Shown here piece after piece: positions 5,804 to 11,482 of a stretch of DNA of 11,482 bases; position 1 is the stretch's first letter, and the number at the start of each line of letters is the position of its first letter. Location of the stretch: the NCBI GenBank assembly GCA_905211265.1, contig CAJMAC010000027.1, positions 1 through 11,482 on the forward strand, written 5' to 3'. The notes below the pieces were generated by a model. It had not been told where the DNA came from. It searched no databases and was given only the letters and a program-made list of their open reading frames with translations. The position numbers were made by a program, and so were the translations under genes. This DNA is from an uncultured Eubacteriales bacterium (GTDB lineage Bacteria; Bacillota_I; Bacilli_A; RF39; UBA660).

Positions 5804-6895
5804 TTAATATTCATCTCTATCTCTAAGGAATGGTGGAATATCTAAATCATTATCAATATCAACATCACTTCTTGAAGATCTGTAACTAACTTCTTCTTTA
5901 GGAGTGCTATTATTAAAATTATGATATAGTGGTTCAGATGGTTGTTCAAAACCAGTAGCAATAACTGTAACTATTACTTCATCATTCAAATTTTCATTTA
6001 TAACTGCTCCAAATATTGTATTGATATCTGTGTTAGCAGCAGTTCTTATTATTTCAGCAGCTTCTTCCACTTCAAATAATGTTAAGTTAGATCCACCAGT
6101 AACATTGATAATTGCATCAGTGGCACCATTTATTGATGTTTCTAATAGTGGTGATGATACTGCTTGTTGTGCTGCTTCTTTTGCTCTATCAGATCCACTA
6201 CCTACACCAATACCTATTAAGGCATTTCCTCTATCTTTCATTACTGCTTTAACATCTGCAAAGTCTAGATTGACTAAACCTGCTACAGCGATTAAGTCTG
6301 AAATTGATTGAACTCCACGATGAAGTACATTGTCTACTTCTCTAAATGCTTCTAACATTGGTGTTGATTTATCTATTAATTCTCTTAATCTATCATTTGG
6401 AATAACGATTAAAGTATCTACATGTTTCTTTAATTCTTCAAGTCCTGTTAAGGCTTGTTCCATTCTTTTTTTACCTTCAAAACTGAATGGCTTAGTAACT
6501 ATACCAACAGTTAAGGCTCCTAAATCTTGGGCAATTTCAGCAATTACTGGACTTGCACCAGTACCTGTTCCTCCACCCATACCACATGTTACAAACACCA
6601 TGTCTGCACCTTTTAGTGCTTCTTCAATTTCTGCTTTACTTTCTAATGCTGCTTCTCTACCGATTTCCGGATTTGCTCCTGCTCCAAGTCCATCAGTAAG
6701 TTCACTACCTATTTGAAGTTTTATTGGCGCAAGTGAAGTATTAAGAATTTGTAAGTCAGTATTAGCAACAATAAAATCAACGCCTTTTAAGCCAGATTCT
6801 ATCATTCTATTTATGGCATTACAACCTCCACCACCTACACCAATTACTTTTATTTTTGCTAACTGATCCATTTCTAGTCCGAACATATTATTCAT
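5804..6895 (-). CDS. ftsZ: Cell division GTPase FtsZ
   Basis: This is the tubulin homologue that polymerises into the division ring. The 363 residues carry the nucleotide-binding GVGGGGCNA (19-27), the tubulin signature GGGTGTG (107-113), the T7 synergy loop NLDFADV (209-215) and a short variable linker (about 316-350). The conserved C-terminal peptide DIPPFLRDR (352-360) contacts FtsA. The sequence is intact. The start is fixed by GGAGG about 8 nt before it and by the ATGA overlap with the ftsA stop, so ftsA and ftsZ are translationally coupled. Its base composition is less AT-extreme than the flanking genes, as expected of a constrained protein. Confidence 0.98.
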   Translation of the reverse strand: MNNMFGLEMDQLAKIKVIGVGGGGCNAINRMIESGLKGVDFIVANTDLQILNTSLAPIKLQIGSELTDGLGAGANPEIGREAALESKAEIEEALKGADMVFVTCGMGGGTGTGASPVIAEIAQDLGALTVGIVTKPFSFEGKKRMEQALTGLEELKKHVDTLIVIPNDRLRELIDKSTPMLEAFREVDNVLHRGVQSISDLIAVAGLVNLDFADVKAVMKDRGNALIGIGVGSGSDRAKEAAQQAVSSPLLETSINGATDAIINVTGGSNLTLFEVEEAAEIIRTAANTDINTIFGAVINENLNDEVIVTVIATGFEQPSEPLYHNFNNSTPKEEVSYRSSRSDVDIDNDLDIPPFLRDRDEY

Positions 6896-8145
6896 TCTTT
6901 TTCCTCCTTACCTTTAAAACTTCCAAATATTTTATTTAATAGTGCATTTTCTCCTTTATTATTCTTACTAGGATTTATCAATAATTCTTCATCTAATTGG
7001 GTTATCATTGTATATTCTTTACCTTTCAATCGCATTTTTTCTACAAAATATTTAATCATACCCAAACTAGTAGTATATGCATTATTTCTAACCCCTAAAT
7101 CACTAGTTGAATATATTATAACATCTTTTCCTAAAAATTCAAATACTAATTGCTTAAAAGATTTAATTTCTGTCAATCCACCAGTAATAATTAAGTAAGA
7201 AATGTTCTTTTTGGATAATTCTAGTATTTTTTTCTTAGCATAATTTAATATTTCTTCCATTCTATTCATTACTACTTCGGATACTTCAAGTTGATTTAAT
7301 CTTAAATTTTCTCCAACTGTATTTTTAACTTCGTATATTTCTGATATAGAGCAAAATCTTTTATTAGAACTAGCAAATTTTTCTTTAATAGTTCTAGCAT
7401 CAAAGATACTAACTCCAAAAACATAAGCTATGTCTTTTTCTACATTTATACCTCCTAATTTAATAATATCAGTATTAGTTAATACTCCATTATTTATTAT
7501 AGATACATTTGTAGTTTCATGTCCTAGATTTATTATTGCTCCTAGTTTATCTTCAGTATTTTTATTTTTAACCTCGTAATAATCTGCTAAACCAGAAAGT
7601 ACAATATCTACTACTTGTAGTCCTGATTTTTCTATTACTTCAATTACATCTATTACTTGTTTTTTAGGACTTGATATCATTATTGCTTTTAAGTCTACTT
7701 TTTTACTACTTTTACCTACTGGTAACATAGTTTTTTCTTCATTATCTAATATAAATTCAATAGGAACTAAGTTAACCAATTCATAATCTACTGGTAATTT
7801 ATTATATACTGATGCTTTAATTACTTTATTAACATCCTCAGTAGTTATTATATCATCTTCATTATTAATATCTATACTACCTGTTACATACATAAAGTTT
7901 GCATTATAACTAGGTACATTAACAATAACTTTTTTTATTTCAAAACCAAGCATCCTATTAACTTGTTTTATTCCATCTTTAATTGCATTTATAGTTAAAT
8001 TAGCATCTACAATTAAACCTTTTCTTACTCCTTTTGATTTTATTATATAAGAAGACAGGATATTTATTTTGTTATTAAAATATTCTCCGACAACGAATTT
8101 AATTGTATCTGAACCTATATCTATACTAGAATATATCTTTTTCAT
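6892..8145 (-). CDS. ftsA: Cell division protein FtsA
   Basis: This actin-like ATPase tethers FtsZ to the membrane. It has 417 residues. The phosphate-1 loop is SIDIGSDTIKFVVGE (about 7-21), followed by the SHS2 1C subdomain that replaces an actin domain (about 85-165). The phosphate-2 region is GAIINLGHETTNVSII, and the adenosine-motif segment is LIITGGLTEI. A C-terminal amphipathic helix, ALLNKIFGSFKG, is the membrane-targeting sequence. GGAGAGGG lies before the ATG. The stop TGA overlaps the ftsZ start. Upstream there is no ftsQ, divIB or mur gene as in a full dcw cluster; a terminator and an unrelated operon lie there instead. Confidence 0.95.
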   Translation of the reverse strand: MKKIYSSIDIGSDTIKFVVGEYFNNKINILSSYIIKSKGVRKGLIVDANLTINAIKDGIKQVNRMLGFEIKKVIVNVPSYNANFMYVTGSIDINNEDDIITTEDVNKVIKASVYNKLPVDYELVNLVPIEFILDNEEKTMLPVGKSSKKVDLKAIMISSPKKQVIDVIEVIEKSGLQVVDIVLSGLADYYEVKNKNTEDKLGAIINLGHETTNVSIINNGVLTNTDIIKLGGINVEKDIAYVFGVSIFDARTIKEKFASSNKRFCSISEIYEVKNTVGENLRLNQLEVSEVVMNRMEEILNYAKKKILELSKKNISYLIITGGLTEIKSFKQLVFEFLGKDVIIYSTSDLGVRNNAYTTSLGMIKYFVEKMRLKGKEYTMITQLDEELLINPSKNNKGENALLNKIFGSFKGKEEKE

Positions 8146-8174
8146 GATACCCTCTCCTAAAATTATACATATTA

Positions 8175-8203
8175 ATTATACAATATTTTTTTATTTTTGT
8201 ATA
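8175..8203 (-). promoter_or_regulatory. Probable ftsA-ftsZ promoter
   Basis: On the minus strand TATACA (8198-8203), a 17-nt spacer and a perfect TATAAT (8175-8180) lie 29 bp before the ftsA ATG. A second TATAAT at 8162-8167 would give a very short leader. AT-richness lowers certainty. Confidence 0.45.
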
Positions 8204-8220
8204 TATTTTTGTAATAAAAA

Positions 8221-8248
8221 AATAATACAAGTCATATTTTGTACTATT
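8221..8248 (-). terminator. Terminator of the three-gene transglutaminase-like operon
   Basis: A 10-bp stem with one G-U pair (8221-8230 with 8239-8248) and an 8-nt loop is followed on the minus strand by a run of T (plus-strand A at 8214-8220). It separates the hypothetical operon from ftsA. T-rich sequence on the other side may let it act in both directions. Confidence 0.65.
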
Positions 8249-8267
8249 TTTATTATTATCTTTATAA

Positions 8268-9149
8268 TTACTTTAAATACTTTAACATTTTATTAAATAA
8301 TTTTTCATTTAAAGTAGGTTCGCTATAATATTTACAAACTTTATTATATAGGCTCATACTATATATTATATAGGTTAAATTATTCATCTCTACTTCTTTT
8401 AATCTTTCATTTAAACTATAAACAATATTAGGGTCATAATCTCCTGATATTATAGATAATTTAATACCATGAATAAATAGTTTAAATTCTTTTTTATTTA
8501 AAGATGAAATTAATTTATAACATTCTTCATTTTCATTAATATTAATACTATTTATATCAAATATTTTTTTATCAATTAATTCATTTATACATTTTTTATT
8601 ATTAAGCAATAAATCTTTTAAATAATTTTCTTTATCATAATTAAATACATTTATATTAGATATATAATTAAATACATTATCTACTATATAACTAAATACT
8701 TTATCTCTAACTTCTTCACTATAATAACTATTTAAGTAACTATGTAATGAAGATAGATAGTCACTTACTAACATTAATAAATTAGCTTTATCATCATAAC
8801 TTATTTTTAGATTATTTATAATATTTATCCAAGGAAATTCTTCATCCATATTAATAACATCTTTTTTATAGTTAAGTATTATTTCCATAGATTCTTCATC
8901 TTCACAAAAAGAAGTAAAATAATCTAAAAAGTTATTTAATATTTCTTCGTAATTATCTTTATTTTTTATATTACTTAAATAATCGATAAAACAATTAGAA
9001 AGAACTTTTTTAAATATATCATAACTAATTTCAGTATTTCTATAAAAGCATATATTTTTAACTACTTCATAATATAATCCAAATACAATTAAAGATATTC
9101 TATTATTAGTTTTTAACCATATTATATCTTTTTCGTTATCAAAATTCAT
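8268..9149 (-). CDS. Unknown helical protein, paralogue of the operon's first gene
   Basis: I do not recognise a family. The 293-residue protein is rich in Asn, Ile, Lys, Tyr and Leu and looks mostly helical and soluble, with no signal peptide or membrane helix. It is clearly related to the product of 9998-10867. Residues 106-143 here (PWINIINNLKISYDDKANLL, then LSSLHSYLNSYY) align with 120-157 there (PYINIINNLDISYQNKTNLI, then LSSVYNVLNSFY). Similarity also shows near the N-terminus (VFGLYYEV against IFGILYEF) and around SLNKKEFKLF against KLNKKERKVL. AGGGTGG precedes the ATG, 9 bp after the transglutaminase-like gene. The duplicated partners flank an enzyme gene, so they may be its substrates, regulators or subunits. 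Confidence 0.75.
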   Translation of the reverse strand: MNFDNEKDIIWLKTNNRISLIVFGLYYEVVKNICFYRNTEISYDIFKKVLSNCFIDYLSNIKNKDNYEEILNNFLDYFTSFCEDEESMEIILNYKKDVINMDEEFPWINIINNLKISYDDKANLLMLVSDYLSSLHSYLNSYYSEEVRDKVFSYIVDNVFNYISNINVFNYDKENYLKDLLLNNKKCINELIDKKIFDINSININENEECYKLISSLNKKEFKLFIHGIKLSIISGDYDPNIVYSLNERLKEVEMNNLTYIIYSMSLYNKVCKYYSEPTLNEKLFNKMLKYLK

Positions 9150-9158
9150 ATAACCACC

Positions 9159-9992
9159 CTATTTAATTAGTTTTTTTGTTTTATTATTATATTCATAACC
9201 ACATAATATTTCTAAATAACTTACTATTTCTTTATATAATTCTAAATTATCATATTTAAAATTCTCAAATAAATCTTTAAAGTATAAATATTTTAATTTC
9301 ATATAATCATAATGTTTTTTAAATATATCTATATTATTACCATTTTTTAATTTTAAAAATTTAGATATATCTATATAATTTAATTTTTCTAATATCAATT
9401 TATTTCTATTAAGTTTATAATTTATAGGTGCTTTATTTTCTAATGGGTCAAAACATGTAATTATATCTTTGTTCATTACTCCAAAGTGCATATTAAGTGG
9501 GTCTATTATAAATTTTTCATTATTTATATTTAAACCTACTAAAACATGACCTGAGTTATCATTAATATCGTTAACGGGTATAAAATAACTTTCATTGCCA
9601 CACATTCTATTTATATCTAAAATAAATTTAGATACATGACGACATACGGCATTACCACTTAATACTTTGCTACCTAATGTATTTACAAATTCAAAATTAG
9701 CATAGTTTTCTATCTTTTTATCGAATTTATTACCAATAGAAAGAATAGCATTAGGTATTAAAAAATATGTACATAATAAAGTTATATCAAGACTATTATC
9801 TATACCAAGTAAATTAAATATTTTTTTTAGTCTAGATAATAATAATTTATATAATTTAAAACTGCCTATATATTCAATAGTATTTTTAATATATTTGTCA
9901 TAAGATAAATCATTACCTTTGACTATTCTACTGAAAATATCATAATACTCTTTTTTATATTCTTTAAATGTTAAAAATTTATTATATTCCAT
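9159..9992 (-). CDS. Transglutaminase-like cysteine enzyme
   Basis: The central region has the Cys-His-Asp order of the transglutaminase-like (papain-fold) superfamily: Cys117 in SGNAVCRHVSKFILD, His149 in NSGHVLVGLNI and Asp164 in KFIIDPLN. The spacing (32 and 15 residues) and the GHV-strand-IDP pattern fit that fold. Family members act as proteases, amidases or protein cross-linkers; which applies here cannot be told. The 277 residues lack a signal peptide, so it should be cytoplasmic. Helical regions of about 100 residues flank the core (1-105 and 195-277). It starts 5 bp after the upstream gene with only a weak Shine-Dalgarno, which suggests coupled translation, and ends in TAG. The call rests on motif reading alone. 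Confidence 0.65.
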   Translation of the reverse strand: MEYNKFLTFKEYKKEYYDIFSRIVKGNDLSYDKYIKNTIEYIGSFKLYKLLLSRLKKIFNLLGIDNSLDITLLCTYFLIPNAILSIGNKFDKKIENYANFEFVNTLGSKVLSGNAVCRHVSKFILDINRMCGNESYFIPVNDINDNSGHVLVGLNINNEKFIIDPLNMHFGVMNKDIITCFDPLENKAPINYKLNRNKLILEKLNYIDISKFLKLKNGNNIDIFKKHYDYMKLKYLYFKDLFENFKYDNLELYKEIVSYLEILCGYEYNNKTKKLIK

Positions 9993-9997
9993 ACTTA

Positions 9998-10867
9998 TTA
10001 CTTTCTTAAACTCTTATTAAATTTTTTTATTAATTTTAAAGTATTATATTCAAAACTAAAATTAGACATATCTATTTCCTTTAATAATGTTTCTTTATTT
10101 TCAAATAAACTTTCTATATTTTCTGTTGATAAACTTAATTTAAGTAAATATGTTAATACTTTTCTTTCTTTTTTATTTAGTTTTTTATGAAATTCATTTA
10201 ATTCTTTATCTTCAATATTTATATTACTTGGATTAAAAATATTATTAGTTATTAATGAATCTATATATTTTTTATTTTCTAATTCAAATTGTTTTTTAAA
10301 ATCAAACATATTAAAATTATTAGTATCAATATTAGTTAAATATGATAGAGTATTATCTTCGATTAGTTCATGTATTTTTATTGTGGTATCTATATCATAA
10401 AATGAATTTAAAACATTATATACACTTGATAAATGATTATTTATATATATAATTAAATTAGTTTTATTTTGATAACTAATATCTAGATTATTGATAATAT
10501 TAATATATGGATAATAAGTATCTATTTGTTTTATAGAGTTTCTAAAATCTTTTATATCTATTCCAATAATTTTCTTTATACTTATTCCTTTACTATGCAT
10601 TATAGATTCATCAATATGTAGTTTAGATAAATATAAATCTAAAAATCCATCATAAAATTCAATATAATTAATATTATCTTTATCATATTTATCTACGTAT
10701 TCTTTAAATAATATTTTAACTAACTTTGCTAAATATGAACCTTCTAGTCCAATTGTATTTTTTTCTAATAACATACTATAAAATTCATAAAGTATACCAA
10801 AAATAATTACTTCATCATGTTCAAACTTAGTATATATTAATGTTCTTTCATTCATAAAATCATCCAT
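9998..10867 (-). CDS. Unknown helical protein, first gene of the operon
   Basis: I do not recognise a family. This 289-residue protein is predicted soluble and mainly helical and is a paralogue of the product of 8268-9149, best seen at residues 120-157 (PYINIINNLDISYQNKTNLI and LSSVYNVLNSFY). The C-terminal third is Lys/Glu/Asn-rich with a basic end (KKFNKSLRK). ATG at 10867 is preceded by AGGGGGT at good distance; a second ATG at residue 5 lacks its own site. It follows directly on a strong promoter and opens an operon with the transglutaminase-like enzyme. The match with the third gene spans most of the length but is diverged, so the duplication is old. Confidence 0.75.
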   Translation of the reverse strand: MDDFMNERTLIYTKFEHDEVIIFGILYEFYSMLLEKNTIGLEGSYLAKLVKILFKEYVDKYDKDNINYIEFYDGFLDLYLSKLHIDESIMHSKGISIKKIIGIDIKDFRNSIKQIDTYYPYINIINNLDISYQNKTNLIIYINNHLSSVYNVLNSFYDIDTTIKIHELIEDNTLSYLTNIDTNNFNMFDFKKQFELENKKYIDSLITNNIFNPSNINIEDKELNEFHKKLNKKERKVLTYLLKLSLSTENIESLFENKETLLKEIDMSNFSFEYNTLKLIKKFNKSLRK

Positions 10868-10892
10868 AATTTACCCCCTAAACATGCTTAAT

Positions 10893-10921
10893 ATAATAGC
10901 AAATATATACTTAAAAGTCAA
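10893..10921 (-). promoter_or_regulatory. Promoter of the transglutaminase-like operon
   Basis: On the minus strand TTGACT (10916-10921), a 17-nt spacer and TATTAT (10893-10898) preceded by TGC form a near-consensus extended -10 promoter. It lies 26 bp before the ATG at 10867 and directly abuts the upstream terminator. Confidence 0.78.
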
Positions 10922-10926
10922 GAAAA

Positions 10927-10952
10927 AAGTTATAGAGTGTTTTCCATAACTT
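10927..10952 (-). terminator. Terminator after the surface-protein remnant
   Basis: A 9-bp stem (10927-10935 with 10944-10952), closed with one G-U pair on the minus-strand RNA, has an 8-nt loop and is followed by a T-run. It insulates the operon promoter from transcription coming from the repeat-borne promoter. Confidence 0.65.
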
Positions 10953-10968
10953 TAATTTTATTAATAAA

Positions 10969-11118
10969 TTATGATGAAAGGGATACTAATACTGCCCGAG
11001 TTGAAGAATTACCATTGCCGGCACCACTTTTATATTTGAAATCAAACATTCCTGCAAGAGAACCATAGTCACAGCTGCCGCCGCGACGGAACCAAGCAAA
11101 GTTAGAATATATGATAAA
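10969..11118 (-). pseudogene. C-terminal remnant of a surface or phage-type protein
   Basis: A 49-codon open frame with no start codon reads FAWFRRGGSCDYGSLAGMFD, then FKYKSGAGNGNSSTRAVLVS, ending LSS and TAA. The (P/A)WF-RGG-(x)n-GS-AG-F-x-F-x(n)-RVVL pattern matches the C-terminal end of proteins common in gut Firmicutes and their prophages, as I recall it (formylglycine-enzyme-like or pilin-like ends). The body of the gene is missing: a TGA (11119-11121) and the repeat-borne promoter lie directly upstream. The patch around 11070-11095 (CCGTCGCGGCGGC on the minus strand) is far richer in GC than anything nearby, consistent with foreign origin. It may be transcribed but has no credible translation start. 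Confidence 0.6.
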
Positions 11119-11136
11119 TCATAATTTGATGTAGTA

Positions 11137-11185
11137 TTTTCTGTTACACTTAAATAATGTCACAATACTTACTTTTTAGCAAGTA
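11137..11185 (-). repeat. 49-bp promoter repeat, copy 2
   Basis: This block matches 1153-1201 at 45 of 49 positions in the same orientation and, like copy 1, begins just after a gene's stop codon (here 8 bp after the Fic-like gene). Inside it TACTTGCT-AAAA-AGTAAGTA forms a hairpin or operator-like inverted repeat over the -35 region. Confidence 0.85.
11154..11182 (-). promoter_or_regulatory. Promoter in repeat copy 2
   Basis: On the minus strand TTGCTA (11177-11182), a 17-nt spacer and CATTAT (11154-11159) preceded by TGA keep the layout of copy 1. The C at the first -10 base should weaken it. It points into the surface-protein remnant. Confidence 0.5.
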
Positions 11186-11193
11186 GTTTTTTA

Positions 11194-11482
11194 TTAATTA
11201 GTTAAAAAATTCATTACTAAATCTATTAATATTTCTTTTTCTTTTGGATTAGATTCAGCGATTAATAGGGTTACTGCGACTAATGTATTATTATCTATTA
11301 CTTGTTTATTATCTTTATATAAAATATTATAATAATTTAAAAAATAAATAAATAGTGTTGCTGCAATTCTTTTATTGCCATCAATAAAGACATGATTTTT
11401 AATAATTAGATATAAGAAATTAGAGGCTTTTTCTTCGATTGTAGAATATAAATCTTTACCATCAAATGTATTATATATTGTT
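11194..11482 (-). CDS. Fic/DOC-type protein, C-terminal part (RhuM-like), cut by the window edge
   Basis: The last 95 residues of a gene that continues beyond the right edge are visible. They contain the Fic motif NHVFIDGNKRIAATLF: His30 of the fragment is the catalytic base and GNKR binds the nucleotide phosphates. Fic enzymes transfer AMP or another phosphate moiety to proteins; DOC-type members are toxins. The surrounding pattern (TFDGKDLYSTIEEKASNFLY before the motif, ALTLLIAES-like VTLLIAESNPKEKE after it) resembles the C-terminal Fic part of RhuM-family proteins, from memory. Whether an N-terminal RhuM domain or a paired antitoxin exists cannot be seen. The reading frame is intact to TAA at 11194. 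Repeat copy 2 follows. Confidence 0.8.
   Translation of the reverse strand, partial: TIYNTFDGKDLYSTIEEKASNFLYLIIKNHVFIDGNKRIAATLFIYFLNYYNILYKDNKQVIDNNTLVAVTLLIAESNPKEKEILIDLVMNFLTN

Noticed and set aside
6021..6716. Plus-strand open frames of 96 and 128 codons
   Set aside because: They lie antisense inside ftsZ, have no Shine-Dalgarno, and arise from the codon use of a strongly conserved gene.
8069..8296. Plus-strand open frame of 75 codons across the ftsA upstream gap
   Set aside because: It is Ile/Phe-rich only because of AT-rich DNA, crosses a terminator and a promoter, and has no Shine-Dalgarno.
1153..11185. The two 49-bp repeats as ends of a transposon or island
   Set aside because: They are direct, not inverted. 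The 10 kb between them holds core genes including ftsZ and holA, and no transposase or integrase is present.
1..11482. CRISPR array, tRNA or rRNA genes
   Set aside because: No regularly spaced repeats, cloverleaf or rRNA-like segment was seen on either strand.

Overview
The window is a very AT-rich stretch of bacterial chromosome. The gene set is typical of a low-GC Firmicute: ftsA-ftsZ, holA, an MscS channel and a NodB-type deacetylase, with strong AGGAGG-type Shine-Dalgarno sites and TTGACA/TATAAT promoters. The poor GC content, the stripped-down division cluster and the many short AT-rich hypotheticals suggest an uncultured gut Bacilli lineage of the RF39/'Mollicutes-like' kind that still makes peptidoglycan. 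That placement is inference. TGG is the Trp codon in every intact gene and ftsA ends in TGA in an ATGA overlap with ftsZ, so standard bacterial code (11) is the best reading.

Nearly all protein genes lie on the minus strand, so they are described from high to low coordinates. At the right edge is the 3' part of a Fic/DOC (RhuM-like) gene. It is followed by a 49-bp repeat carrying a promoter and by a GC-richer 49-codon remnant of a surface or phage-type protein that has lost its 5' end. A terminator and an excellent promoter then open a three-gene operon: two paralogous helical proteins flank a transglutaminase-like cysteine enzyme (about 10.87-8.27 kb). The operon is closed by a 10-bp-stem terminator. 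It is the least explained coding system here.

Next come ftsA and ftsZ (ATGA overlap), a hairpin, then an MscS-type channel and an HD-domain hydrolase 2 bp apart. A broken ORF with an in-frame TGA fills the gap before a membrane-anchored polysaccharide deacetylase. A separate promoter drives a single-pass membrane protein of unknown role and holA (TAATG overlap).

Below holA, a second copy of the 49-bp promoter repeat starts a roughly 160-nt leader containing a 15-codon ORF. A very stable terminator hairpin ends the leader just before a histidine-phosphatase gene, an arrangement suggesting transcription attenuation.

The left 370 bases look like an undescribed type I toxin-antitoxin locus. On the plus strand are two overlapping tiny ORFs, each with a strong Shine-Dalgarno; the second encodes a 27-residue hydrophobic peptide with a basic tail. 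On the minus strand a consensus promoter (TTGACA-17-TATTAT) drives a roughly 130-nt RNA toward it that ends in a 12-bp terminator hairpin. Short repeats in the mRNA 5' region match the hairpin and are complementary to the mRNA 3' region, giving the means for antisense pairing and for mRNA 5'-3' folding.
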